Source: Heterohyrax brucei (taxonomy: Eukaryota; Chordata; Mammalia; Hyracoidea; Procaviidae). From it: 64,000 nt of DNA. A program made the translations under genes and the position numbers. The notes beneath the pieces are model-generated. The model was not told the origin of the DNA. It did not search any database and worked only from the letters and a program-made list of their open reading frames with translations. Location of the stretch: assembly GCA_028571685.1 (NCBI GenBank), contig CM053146.1:25021431-25085430 (forward strand), in the 5' to 3' direction. Positions 11,690-22,514 of the stretch are shown here, piece by piece (the stretch's first letter is position 1; the number at the start of each line of letters is the position of its first letter).

Positions 11690-11986
11690 GGCAGTGGTAG
11701 TTCAGTGGTAGAATTCTCACAGTCCATATAGGAGACTGAGGATAATTCCTGGCCAGTGCACCTCACACACAGCCAGCACTCAGGTGTCCGTTGAGGCTTG
11801 CCTGTTATGGTTATGCTTAACAGGCGATCATAAAGAAGGCCTGGTGATAGACATCCAAAAATTAGTCAATGAAACCTGTGGATCACAATGTTCTTAGCAG
11901 AAACTGATCAAAGTGGTAGAGCAGGACTCGGTAGCATTTCTTTACTATGAGTTAGAAGGGGGACCAGCTTGATGTCAACTAACAGC
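11690..11986 (+). mobile_element. Composite SINE with tRNA-Gly-like head and RTE/AfroSINE-like tail
   Basis: The first about 74 bp (11690-11763) follow tRNA-Gly: GGTAGTTCAGTGGTAGAATTC is the A-box region, and GGATAATTCCTGGCCAGTGC corresponds to the B box and acceptor end. The middle (GTTGAGGCTTGCCTGTTATG ... AAGAAGGCCTGGTGATAGAC) and the end (GGTAGCATTTCTTTACTATG ... GATGTCAACTAACAG) match the 3' region of the local RTE LINE and the long AfroSINE. It is therefore best read as a SINE built from a glycine tRNA and mobilised through an RTE-type tail. The B box is mutated and it is not a working tRNA gene. Confidence 0.75.
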
Positions 11987-12600
11987 ATCATGAACACACA
12001 ACAGGACCAAGGGCATGCTTTTACCTTCAAAGTCACTTTCCTCAGAAAACTCTTTCTTTTATACCACGTGTTTCTTTCTTATTCGACAGCACTTGGCTTT
12101 GGCTTTGGCATTCCTCCTCTAGTGTCTTTCTTCCCCATGGAATTTATCCATTCTGCTTTTCTTCTCTGTCACCTATTTGTGTTATTTTCTTCTCCCAAGT
12201 CATCAAGTTGTCCCCTTGTACAGTAGCTCCTGAAATAATTCTGTAAAGGGAGATTTCTGTAAGATACTAAGTAGGAATTTCTCTTACTAATTCTTTGTTT
12301 ACATTTCTTCTCTATAGTTTCTTTCCAGACACTACCTTAAAGCACGCTGACAAGTTTACATGAGAGTGATAGGCATGTTATCCATTTTAGTTGCTGAAGG
12401 ATGGCATCGCATATCTATAGCAACTGCATAGTTTAAAGTCCTTTACAGAGGATGAAGGTCAATTTGTGAGTACCCAATAGGTAATCAACTCTACTTTCTC
12501 AATTTGGGTATTTTTCTTAGTGAAATAAAGTTTCTGGACAAAATAAATTTTTATGTTCTGCTCTTTATATTTCTGTCTCCTTTGGTAATAAATCAAGTAA
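11987..12600. other. Possible L2 relic plus unassigned DNA
   Basis: CTTTCCTCAGAAAACTCTTTC and CTCTGTCACCTATTTGTGTT resemble L2 3' sequence, broken at 12083 by a micro-fragment of SINE tail. The 85-codon frame at 11969 is chance. Confidence 0.4.
12083..12109 (+). repeat. Micro-fragment of SINE 3' end
   Basis: TCGACAGCACTTGGCTTTGG plus CTTTGGC: a 27-bp tail piece with the TTGGC-type repeat and no SINE body. Confidence 0.65.
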
Positions 12601-13341
12601 TGTCTTAAAATGTCTATCATATATAGTCATGATTAATTTTACTCTATAATGTACCTACAGTTTAACCTTCTTAAAGTGCAGTTTGATGAGTTTTGACTAT
12701 TCATACAGTCAAGTGGTAGACCCCACAACCAAGACATAGAACAATTCCCTTGTCCCCCAAAGTTCCCCGTGTCTCTTTTTAACCCCTTTCCAGTAACTAC
12801 ACACCCTGGCAATTACAGATCCATTTTTTTGTCCCTGTAATTTTATATTTTCTAAAATGTCATAAAATGAAATCATGGAGTGTGTAGTAGTCTGAGTCTG
12901 GCTTCTTTCTTTCTGCAAGTTGATTTTGAAATACGTCTATGTTGCTACATATATCGGTACTCCTCTTTTCTTGCTAAGTATTATAGCATTATATGTGTAT
13001 AATATAATTGGTTTAACCTTTCATAAATTGGTGGGCATATTAGTTGAGTTTTTTGGTGGTTGTGACTGAGGATACTATGAGCATTCATCTCCAGGTCTTT
13101 GTGTAGAAATATGCTTTCATTTTGATAGCAGCATGGCTGTTCAGCTGTATGGTAAGATTATGTCTATTTTATAAGAAACTGCCAGTCTGTTTTCCAAGGT
13201 GGCTGTGCCATTTTATATTTTGATTAGTAGTGCATGAATTGCTCCACATTCTTCCCAAAACTTGGTATTTTCAGTATTTGACTTTAAGTAATTTTAATGA
13301 GGGTGTAGTGGTTTTAATATTAGTTTCCCTAATGACCGTTG
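12600..13341 (-). mobile_element. Ancient L1, 3' part of ORF2, first segment
   Basis: The order CACAACCAAGACATAGAAC, TCATAAAATGAAATCATGGAG, CTTTGTGTAGAAATATGC and AGAAACTGCCAGTCTGTTTTCC is that of a minus-strand mammalian L1M. It continues at 14425 after two nested LTRs. No frame survives. Confidence 0.8.
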
Positions 13342-14412
13342 TCTTCATCTGAGTCATCTAGAGCAGCAAAACCAATGAAAGGTATTGTGGTGGTCAGGAT
13401 TATGTCAACTTGGCTACTACATATTTGGCTGCTATATTAAGTGGCAGGGCGGGGTTTGTGGTGGCTCCCTGCCCCTTGGCTCTCATCCCGCGACCTTTGA
13501 CTACAGTGGCTGGTTGCTCATGTGGCCAGGAGCTTCTGCTCTCTGCTTCCAGTGTCTGGTTCCGGCACTTGAACTAGCAGCTGTTGGACTCATCAGTCCT
13601 TACAGTGGTCACTTGAGAGTCCTGCTCCCTGACCTGCCGATCCTGGGTTCGCCAGCCTCTGCTGTTCCTGCTCCCTGACCTGCCGATCCTGGGTTCACCA
13701 GCCTCTGTCACTTCGTCTCACCACCAGCTTGGGATTCACTGACCTACACAACCGGTGATCTAGAACTCTGGTCTCTGACTTGCTGACTTTGGGTTCCTCA
13801 GCTTCTGTGGCCATGTGAGGCTTGTGCCAGAGCTTGGGTCATTCAGCTTCTGTGATTACGTGAGCTGTTTCCTATATCTGTATCTATCTGTCTATCTATC
13901 TATATATTATAAATGTTTCCTTGTACCTACATGTGTTACTGGTTTTGCTTCCCTAGAAAACCCAGCATAAGACGAGTATATAGATACATAGGGAGGCAGA
14001 AGTTTACTTCAAGGAAATGACTCACACAATTGTGAGGAAACAGCTCATACCATTGTTGGGGCTGGCAACTCACAGATCTGTGACTGGTTGATGACCTCTG
14101 CTGTATCACATGGTTGCAGGGACTGAGAGACCTCAAATCTGCAGATCAGGTGGTAGGCTGGAGGGCCTCTGCTGGCTTACATCCCAAGAATGAAAAGTCA
14201 TATGATAACAAGATTGCAGCATCAGCTGAGACAATGAGTTTTGTCAGAACATCCATTCATAACCTAGGTAGAGACCATATCTTCAAAGGAACTCTCCTTC
14301 CAGGTGATTGGTTGGTCACATAAGATCAAAAAAGAAAAGTGGTTACATAGTGTCTTCAAAACCACTGAGATTTGTAGCCTAAACAAGTTGACACATGACA
14401 TGAGCCATCACA
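13342..14412 (-). mobile_element. ERVL (MLT2)-like LTR, interrupted by a younger LTR
   Basis: On the minus strand it starts TGTGATGGCTCATGTCATG and continues GTGTCAACTTG, as MLT2-type ERVL LTRs do. The far end reads GCAGCAAAACCAATGAAAG on the plus strand. A second LTR (13386-13974) lies inside it, so the actual length is about 480 bp. No internal ERV sequence is present. Confidence 0.65.
13386..13974 (+). mobile_element. ERVL-type solo LTR, younger
   Basis: It starts TGTGGTGGTCAGGATTATG and ends AACCCAGCATAAGAC, about 589 bp. Flanks GGTAT (13381-13385) and AGTAT (13975-13979) fit a 5-bp ERVL target duplication with one change. The middle has repeated CCTGACCTGCCGATCCTGGG units, and a (TATC)n run sits before the polyadenylation region. 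It is the same family as the minus-strand copy at 42638-43200. The 97-codon frame at 13385 is LTR sequence. Confidence 0.85.
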
Positions 14413-14424
14413 ACAAATATTGTT

Positions 14425-14985
14425 GGCTATATTTTCATCTGCTTATTTACCATCATTAATTTTTTTTTTTTTCTTGGCAAAGTATCTGTTAAATATTTTG
14501 GCCACTTTTTTTTTTTTTAAATGATTGTCTTGTTATTATTGTGTTGTAAGAGTTCTCTACATATTCTACATAGGTACTTTTAGATACGTTTTGAAAATAT
14601 TTTCTCACAGTTTGTGACTTACATTTTAATTTTATTAACAGTTCTTTATGAAGATAAAAATATACAATTTTTGTAAAAGTCCAATTTATAATTTTTATAT
14701 AAAAATAGATTGTTTTTATTACTAGGAATTTTTGTATTGCTCAAAGCCACAAAAATTTTTATCCTGTGATTTCTTCTTGACTTTTATGGTTTTGTCTTTC
14801 ATATATATTGGTCTGTGATACAATCCAACCGTCCATTATCAATTAGTAAAAGGACTGTCCCCCTTGAATTACCTTGGAATCTTTGTCAAAAATAAATTGA
14901 ACTTATGAATAAATGTGTCTATATAACCAGGTGGTATATTCTGTTCCACTGCACTTCAGGTATACCCTACACCAGACTGTTTAGG
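14425..14985 (-). mobile_element. Ancient L1, second segment
   Basis: TTGTGTTGTAAGAGTTCTC, then GATACGTTTTGAAAATATTTTC, AAAAGTCCAATTTATAA and TTTGTCAAAAATAAATTGA resume the same minus-strand L1M order as 12600-13341. Confidence 0.8.
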
Positions 14986-15074
14986 TTGCCATAGTATCAC
15001 TGTAAGTGTAGCAACCAAGTAATATGAATCTTTCAGTCTTGTTATTCTTTTATGAAATCTTTTTACTCTTTTTT

Positions 15075-15350
15075 ACTGTAATAATAAAAGCAACCAATAC
15101 TTAGTGAATGCTTACTCTACACCAAACTATATATTAAGTATGTTGCATGCATTTCTTTGTTTAGTTCCCACAACAACCCCACAAAATACACAGATTTATT
15201 ATTTTCATTTTCCAGATGAAGAACTAGAGAGATTAAGAAATCGATCACAGTCACATTTAATTAGTGAGTAGCAGACCCAAAATTTTGAACCCAGGTCTGT
15301 ATATCTCCAGATGTTGAACATTCTTCTCCTAAACTACTTTGTCACATTAT
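15075..15350 (-). repeat. MIR
   Basis: Nearly complete reverse-strand order: TACTTAGTGAATGCTTACTC, CACAACAACCCCACAAAATAC, TTTTCCAGATGAAGAACTAG, GTAGCAGACCC and GAACCCAGGTCTG. Confidence 0.85.
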
Positions 15351-16005
15351 TTTTTCACCATCTTCTATTGGACTGCCAACCTATGCTAAATAAACATTGT
15401 GATTGATTAGTTTTCCTGCAATGTGTAGCACAAGGCTCTGTGTCTTGGAACAAAGCTTTGGATTAAGTTAACTGAGCAGGGATCCTTGCTTGGCTAATCC
15501 TTGATGCTCCAAAGCCTGAGTTGCAATGGGAGCCTCTGAAGCAGAGCTGAAAGGGCAGTAATGAAACTCTAATGCTAAAGTCCTGGGCCCTGGGTGTTTT
15601 TGGCCCAAGCAGAATGTGATTTATATTTTCAGTAGTCTCTGATAACCTTTCAGCAGCCTCTTTACAGCTCATCGGTGGGTAATAAGTCTTGATCAGTATT
15701 GGTCTTTGACATAGGTAATAAAACACAATCTAAAAGCACCCAATGGAGTATAAAATTCAGCATCAAGACAGTGCAGATGATTTCTTATGTAATATCTTTC
15801 CCATCTCAAATCACCAGGTTCAAGGATGTAGGAGGCAGACATTTGTTCAACATGCTAAATTATTAGTTGTTCAAAGTCTGTTTCTTTGGCATGAAACTCT
15901 ACAACTAATCTTTTTTTAGGTTTGTTTTTAGTAGTTATGCTCAAAATACATATGATAACCCATTGCTGATTCACAATATGAATTTATAGATACTTTTGGA
16001 TATAG
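15351..16005. other. Unassigned intergenic DNA
   Basis: Includes an 87-codon chance frame on the minus strand (15463-15726) with no domain. Confidence 0.4.
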
Positions 16006-16160
16006 AAAAAACCCTGGTGGTGTAGTGGTTGAATGCTACAACTGCTAACCAAAAGATCAGTAGTGCAAATCCACCAGGAATTCCTTGGAACGTTATGGCA
16101 CAGTTCTACCCTGTCTTATAGAACTGCTATGAGTTGGAAACAATTTGATGACAATGATGT
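16006..16160 (+). mobile_element. AfroSINE
   Basis: AAACCCTGGTGGTGTAGTGG head, B-box-like TAGTGCAAATCCACC, tail CTATGAGTTGGAAACAATTTG. Confidence 0.92.
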
Positions 16161-16590
16161 TACATACATATATATAACTGAAGTAAGTTAATTTAGATAG
16201 TAGAGGCTTAGAAATTATTTAATTAAATGAAATTTGAATGTACTCATGGTGTTCAGCCCAAAGGAGAGAGAGAGCAATGTGACAGTATAATATTTCTCCT
16301 CAAAGATTTGAAATGGTTTTGTATTAGACAAATCTTTCTTTTGGCTTCTGAAAGTAAGAGTAATGGGAGGAAGACTCAAAGTTCACTTTACCCATGAATA
16401 AGCTGCTTCCTAAAGAGTACCATCCTATCACTGAAAATATCATATAGACTGATTATTCATCTATGAGGAATAAGGTAGAAAAACAATTTCAAGACTGATG
16501 GTAGAAATGATACAGGAGAATGCATGATACAATTTTTCAAGACCAACAACTTATCCCTTGAAAATACCCTGTCCCCTTATTTTTTCAACA
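16161..16590. other. Unassigned intergenic DNA
   Basis: Contains GA-rich sequence near 16265. Nothing assigned. Confidence 0.4.
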
Positions 16591-17455
16591 AAATAAATGG
16601 CAACTACACATGTGGACCTCACTAGATGGAATACACAAGAATCAAATAGAATACATACATGGAAAGAGATACTGGAAAAACTCAATATCATCAGTTAGAT
16701 CAAGGCCAGGAGGTGACTGCAGTGCAGGCCGTGAATTGCTCAGACGTGAATGCAAGTTGAAGCAGATCATTAAAAAAAAACAAGATATCCATAATGGATA
16801 TCAGAGGAGACTGTGAAACCTGATTCTGAATGTATAACAAAGGAAGAAATGATGAAGTAAAAAAATTGGAACAGACGACTTTAAAAGGCAGCTCAAGAAA
16901 ACAAAGTGAAGTATTATAACGAAATATGCAAAGACCTGGAGTTAGAAAAATCAAAAGGGAAGAACACACTTGGCATTTCTCACATGAAAGAAGTGAATAA
17001 AAAATTCAAACCTTGAGTTGCAACATTGAAAAATTCTATGGACAAAATATTAAATGATGCAAAAGCATCTGAAGAGGAGGAAAAGAATAAAAAGATTATC
17101 ACTGCACCAAAAGTAATTGATGTTCAATCATTTAAGAAGTAACATATGATCAAGAACTAATGGTTTGAAGGAGGAAGTTCAAGCTTTACTAAAGGCCTTG
17201 GTGAAAAACAAGACCCAGGAATTGACAGAATAGGAATTGAGATATTTCAACAAATGGCTGCAATGCTAGAGGTGACCAACATGAATGCCAAGAAATTTGG
17301 AATACAGCTATCTGGCCAACTGACTGGAAGAGACCTGTATTTGCATCCTCTCCAAAGAAAAGTGATCCAACAGAATGCTAAAATTATCGAAAATATTATT
17401 AATATCACACGCAAGTAAAATTTTGCCAAAGATCATGAAAAAAGTGAGTGTAGCA
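16591..17455 (+). pseudogene. RTE (BovB-like) LINE fragment, endonuclease to early reverse transcriptase
   Basis: From CAACTACACATGTGGACCTC (endonuclease WTSPDG-type block, here WTSLDGIHKNQIEYIHGKR) through AAAAACAAGACCCAGGAATTG (the KNKAPGIDGI reverse transcriptase block) to TGGCCAACTGACTGG and TATCACACGCAAG (the WP.DW...P..KKGD...NYR.ISL.SHASK block). RTE proteins carry an endonuclease and a reverse transcriptase and copy themselves by target-primed reverse transcription. Many stops and frameshifts are present, and the upstream endonuclease part and everything after the SHASK block are missing. It ends where an L1 5' end begins (about 17456). I did not find the rest of this RTE copy downstream. 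Confidence 0.85.
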
Positions 17456-17462
17456 GGCAGGG

Positions 17463-17471
17463 TCAAGATGG
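17463..17471 (+). promoter_or_regulatory. YY1-like site at L1 start
   Basis: TCAAGATGG lies a few bases after the L1 start, as the YY1 site (AAGATGG core) does in human L1, where it positions transcription initiation. The function here is inferred. Confidence 0.5.
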
Positions 17472-18474
17472 TGAAGTAGACAAACAGTTCCCTTGAACTC
17501 TCTATCAATAAAGACCCAAAAGAAAAAAATAAATCCAATGCATATGACATCCTAGGATCCCTGAACACCAAAGGAAACATTGAGAATTTAGACAGAGCAA
17601 TGGGGAAGGGAGATTAATGCCAGAAGTTTGACACTTTGGATGCTTTAGACCTGACCTGCCAGGAAATGGCTGCAGCCACTGTGTGCTAAGCCAAGTGTGG
17701 ATGTTGTTGGGCATCCTCCTCAGAAGGTATAACATTCTAGAGAACCCACTTGCACCTCCAGAACCAATGAGAAACAGTATCAGATCATTGACAGCTAAGT
17801 CTTCATTTGTAACCTACCATGTGTGGAGCTAAATCTTTCCATTGAAATAGGCCTATCTCCCTTCTCCCAGCATTCCTATTTTCCTTCTCTGCATTGCGCA
17901 TGGAACTGAGCCAGAAGCAGGACTTCTTAAGCCGATTATGAGACATTCTCCAAGATGCAGAAGGGGAACAATTTAACAAACTCAGAGAAGGGGGGAAACT
18001 CTGCTGACTCCCGTAAGTTGGAAAATGAGGGTGGAAAATGTTCCTTTACCTGGATTCAAACATAAGGGGATACACTATCCTTACAAACACTCAGTGATAG
18101 ATGTTAGCTCCCTAACTTTCTCAGCAGCTCCAACCAGGCACCTGTGCCTATAGAAATCACTCCTGCCTGGCCAGGACAGTAGGCAAGAGTCAGTACCACA
18201 TATGTAGTGACTGACTACCTGGATACCTGTGCTAAATGCACACAAGAAAAGTAGATGGATTCTTAGGCTCCCATGTCTAGTAACAGCTCTAACTACCTGG
18301 TAAAAAGACATTAGAGCTCCAAAAAACAATAACCAAGCCTATCACACATAACCAGCTTATTTGTACTCTTCAAAATAAGTAGCAAGAACACAGTAGATAA
18401 GAATACAGTAAATAAATACAATTTACTGATGGCTGAGAAACAACAGGCCATCAAAGCACTTAAAGAAGCAAACT

Positions 18475-19560
18475 GTGAATTCTTCAGCAAGCTCCCAAAA
18501 CAAAGAATCAAATTTTCCAGAGGAAGAGAACTTTCTGGAATTATGAGAGGTAGAATACAAAAGATTACTGTATAGAATGCTTCAAGAAATGAGGAAAGCG
18601 TTGTGGCAAAATGCAGCAGGGGATAGTGGCAAATTGAACAGGCTACAAGAAAACACGAAGTGGCAAGAATTAGGTATTCAGAAACTTAAAATTAAAGAAT
18701 TGGTCTATTCAGTAGAAAGTCAGAGGAGTGGAACTGTGGCAATGGATGGCCAAATTAGTGAGATTTAGGATAAAGTACATGTTATCAACACATATGGGGA
18801 AAACATCAGATGAAACAACTTTTAATAAATCAAGAAACAGTAAAAATTATGTGGGATTTTCTGGAGAAGAATAATCTACGAGTATTTGCAATACCAGAAT
18901 GGGAGGAATGGGTGTGTATAACAGAAAATATGGAGAGAATTGTTGAAGATTTGCTGATGGAAAACTTCCTTGATATCATGAAAGATGAGATTGAATGCCA
19001 TACAAGGTGGATCCCAAAAGAAAGACACCAGGGCATGTTATATTCAAATTTGCCAAAACCAAAGATAAGGAGACACTTCTAAAAGTTGCTAGGGTTAAAC
19101 AAGAAACCCTGGTGTCATAGTGGTGAAGTGCTACAACTGCTAACCAAAAGGTTGGCAGTTCAAATCCATCAGGCACTCCTTGAAAACTCTATGAGACAGT
19201 TCTATTCTGTCCTTATGGTCACTATGGGTCAGAACTGACAGGCTTTTTGGTTTAGGGATAAATGGAAAATAACTTATGAAAGAGCATCAGTAAGACTAAA
19301 CTCAGACTACTCAACAGAAATTACTCAGGTCAAGAAGGCAATGGGATGGCATAGACAAAGCCTTGAAGGAAAATAATTGCCGAGTGAGAATTATATATCC
19401 AGCAAAATTGTCTCTCAAATATGATGATGAAATTGGGATGTTACCAGATAAGCAGAGATTCAAGGAATTTGCAAAGGAAAAAAAAAAAGCAAAACAAAAC
19501 AAAACAAAAAAACAAGAAATACTAAAGAGCATCCTTTGGTTAGAAAATCAGTAACACCAG
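18475..19560 (+). pseudogene. L1 copy 1 ORF1 remnant (RNA-binding chaperone)
   Basis: ORF1p is the trimeric coiled-coil RNA-binding protein that packages L1 RNA. Seen here: the coiled-coil region around 18577-18768, then NNLRVFAIPEWEEW (the RRM start, cf. NNL...GIPE) and MERIVEDLLMENFLDIMKDE (18810-19000), and the C-terminal block PAKLSLKYDDEIGMLPDKQRFKEF (19400-19480). An AfroSINE splits it at 19101-19252, and stops and frameshifts occur throughout. Confidence 0.8.
19101..19252 (+). mobile_element. AfroSINE inside L1 ORF1
   Basis: Head GAAACCCTGGTGTCATAGTGG and tail CTATGGGTCAGAACTGACAGG. The flanks TAGGGTTAAAC (19090-19100) and TAGGGATAAAT (19253-19263) match at 9 of 11 positions, a target duplication in the host L1. 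The insertion post-dates L1 copy 1. Confidence 0.93.
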
Positions 19561-20123
19561 GTAATAGTCCAAGACTGGAACACAAAACAAAGCCACTGGA
19601 TATCAAACTACAAATTAAACCACAGGCAAAACACTGAAAATGGGGAAACAGAGAGGTCATTTTGTAAATACTATAACACAAAAGAGGCTCTCGAAAGAAA
19701 TTGTAGTAAAAGATATTTCATATGGAGAGGAAGTAAAGCTGATACAAGAAAAAAATGAAGTCTCAGCAAATACAAAGCTACTAACACTGAAAAAAATGAA
19801 AGCACATAAAGAAAAAACTCAGCACAGAAATTAAATGAAACAAAGGAACTGTGTGCAACACACCAAAAAAAGACATCAAAATGATAGCACTACAGTGAAT
19901 GTGAATGGACTAAATGCGTGAGTGAAGAAACAATGAGTAACATCTTGGATCAAAAGACGACCCATTCATGTGTTGCTTACAAGAAACTCACCTTAGACTT
20001 AAACATATGAACAAACTGAAAATTAAAGGATAGAAGAATATATATCAAGCAAACAATACACAAAGAAGAACAGGTGTGGCAACACTAATCTTAGATAAAA
20101 TAGGTTATAATGTAGGGACAGAG

Positions 20124-20132
20124 TCAAGATGG
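20124..20132 (+). promoter_or_regulatory. YY1-like site at L1 start
   Basis: TCAAGATGG, nine bases into the element, at the same place as in copies 1 and 4 and in the L1 at 62919. Confidence 0.55.
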
Positions 20133-21151
20133 TGGACTAAACACACGTCTCCCCAAATCCCTCTGGAAACTAAGACCTGAAATAATAATTAAACGGAGAC
20201 TTCTGTACACCTACTGAGCCCTGGGGTGCATGGATGGCATACAACTGAATGCAAAACCTCCTCTCTTTCACTGATCCTACTCTCAGCGAGTACAGGCTTG
20301 CACAGACCAAAGGTAACTCACCATTTTTGTTTTTTTCCTCTGTCTTGGCCATTGGGCAGAGCTGGGACTTGACTAGCTGCTGGTCTCAGATGCACTGCTG
20401 GTGGGACCGGCAAGTGTAATTGCCATGTTCTGAGAGCCTGGCTTTGGACTCTGTGCATCTCAGCTCCTCTGGCCTATCTGACTCTGCCATATGGTAGCTG
20501 CTCGGATGTGCTTGTCAGGGATGCCATTTTTATCCATTGGGAAACAGAGAAGCCCAGACAGAGGCCCTGGCTGGACTTGGTTCCTAGTCTGGGAGGTAGT
20601 GTCTGCTGGGGACAGGGAGAGTGCTTTTGTAACAGGGAGGCAGTGTTTTGCACAGTGTAGCCTGGGACTGGGGCCCAGTGGCAGAAGCTGTGGATTCTGG
20701 GCATTTTGGCATGCTTGGCCACTCTTTCCTCTGGGAGCCTGGATCCTGCCAGCTGACTAGCTTGTGTGGGATGCCACCTTGTTTCACTGGGAGGTGGAGT
20801 CATCCATATGGAAGCCTCAGCTGGACCTATTTCCTGGGCTGGGAGGCAGTGCCTACACAGAGGAGACCACTTTTCCAGCAGAAAAGCAGAATTCTACACA
20901 GTATCGCCTACACCTGGAGCACAACAGCAGAGGCCAGCAGGGCAGTAGCCTTTCTGTATTTTGAGCTAGTTTATAACATATGGGGTTTGATATAGAAGTG
21001 CTTACTTTCCCAACTGAGAAGAGGGACCTGTACACCTGAAAACCTGACTGACTTTGGAAGTTGTCAAATACTTTTTTCTCATTTTAAGACAGCGTAGAGA
21101 AACAACTGTTGTCCATAGTCACAGCATCTCTCCCAGCCTCTACTGACCCAC

Positions 21152-22036
21152 ATGAAGCCCCAAAAGCAACAACCTTTGGAGAAGACAGTAACCCAGAAAT
21201 CACCCATGGCATCAGAAGGCCCCCAAGAGAAACCACCTCAGAACTTCCCAGACGAAGAAGCTTCTCTGAAACTATCAGAAAGTGAATACAAGAGGATTAT
21301 ATAGAGAGCCCTCCTTGACCTTTTACAAAATGCAGCAGAGCAAAACGAAAAATTAAGCAAGCTGTTCGATCTGATGGAACATCAGTACTCAGAAATCCAA
21401 TAGATCAAGAACAAATCAAAGACATAGAAACTTCTATGCAAAACCAAGAAAACAGAATGGAAATAAATGGAAAAGAGAATTTCTAGTTTGGAAGACAGAC
21501 CTACTGACTCCAGCATCTCTGAGGAGAAATCAGAAAAAAGAAGTGAAGAAGCATCAAGAAGCATGTGGGACTCTATTAAGAAGAACAATCTACAATTAAC
21601 TGGAGTTCCTGAACAGGGGGAGACACCAGAGAACACAGAGAGTATTGTTGCTGAGCTGCTGACAGAAAACTTCTCAGAAATTATGAAAGAAGAGAATATA
21701 GATATCCAAGATACATATCAAACACCACTCAATATAGATTTCAATAGGAAGACTCCAAGACATATTACAATCAAGCTCAACAAAATGAAATATAAGCAGA
21801 AACTCTTAAAGACAGCAAGACTCAAAGCAAAGCTAGCATTGAGAGGGAAACCCTCTAGGCTTTCATCAGATTTCTCAGCAGAAATGATGCTGGCACAGAG
21901 ACAGTGGCATGACACCTTCAAAGCCTTGAAGGAGAAGAACTTCCAACCAAGAATCATATATTCTGCAAAACTATCTTTCAAATGTCAAAATGAAATTAAG
22001 ACTTTGCGGATAAACAGAAACATGGAGACTTTGTGA
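21152..22036 (+). pseudogene. L1 copy 2 ORF1p, lightly broken
   Basis: The start MKPQKQQPLEKTVTQK is shared with copy 4 (47497), which supports this ATG. The total is 295 codons, close to the 300-340 of mammalian ORF1p. Order: basic N-terminus, coiled coil (about residues 35-120; NAAEQNEKLSKLFDLMEHQ), RRM from NNLQLTGVPEQGETPENTES, and C-terminal domain with FSAEMMLAQRQWHDTFKALK and IIYSAKLSFKC. It has in-frame stops in the first third (first near 21302) and a short stretch read in a shifted frame before codon 106. The last 189 codons (21467-22036) are open. It would act as an RNA-binding trimer in the L1 ribonucleoprotein. Confidence 0.9.
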
Positions 22037-22271
22037 AAACCACACTGAAGCTGCAAGAAACACTGAAAAAATCTCTTGGCTTGGTAGAACAAAACCACTA
22101 AATTTATATTTTGGAAGAACACATTATCCAGAATCCTACTCAGTTTGGGAAGGCTCCAAACACAATCAAACCTATAATGGTGAAAGAAACGATCTAGTGA
22201 TCATATCATGCAAACTATGATATCATCATATTAAAAAGAGGGATGTACTACAGTCATTATAGTCCTTCCAG

Positions 22272-22469
22272 ATGGAGAGGAAGTTGTCAAGACTGGTAGC
22301 AATCATAATTGGGTTTATATATAGTTTATTAAGCAGGATCATAGTGGCAGATGTAAAGCCCAATAAAGAAGCAACATACCATATCAAGAAATGTAATACA
22401 GGACTCTCAACAACCCCTGAAAAAGGTGAAAAATCAACTCACAAAGAAGAACGTCACAGAACAGATTAA
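22272..22469 (+). other. Open frame in L1 inter-ORF spacer
   Basis: A 65-codon frame begins MERKLSRLVAIIIGFIYSLL between ORF1 and ORF2. L1 copy 4 keeps a matching frame at 48619 (MERKLTRLVEIKIGFIYSLL). It may be a chance result of low divergence between the two L1s. No domain recognised. Confidence 0.35.
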
Positions 22470-22514
22470 CAAGAACAACAGAGAAAACATCAACACAAAA
22501 ATAAACATATCAAA

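Larger units (their letters stand above)
17456..20114 (+). mobile_element. L1 copy 1: 5' UTR, ORF1, start of ORF2; rest missing
   Basis: It starts GGCAGGGTCAAGATGGTGAA, the usual L1 start with a YY1-like core. The 5' UTR runs to about 18470, followed by ORF1 (18475-19560, with a SINE inside), an inter-ORF spacer, and the first about 230 bp of ORF2 (from about 19880; GAATGTGAATGGACTAAATG, then GAAACTCACCTTAGAC for the ETH motif of the endonuclease). It stops abruptly at 20114 where another L1 begins. The missing ORF2 is not found after that L1, because the next L1 begins again at ORF2 codon 1 and belongs to a different lineage. Confidence 0.85.

Noticed and set aside
11690-11763. Possible tRNA-Gly gene
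   Set aside because: The A-box region fits, but the B box and anticodon stem are mutated and the sequence continues into a SINE body.
21467-22036. 189-codon open frame, the longest in the window
   Set aside because: It is the C-terminal two thirds of L1 ORF1p. The upstream part in the same element has stops, so it is a pseudogene.
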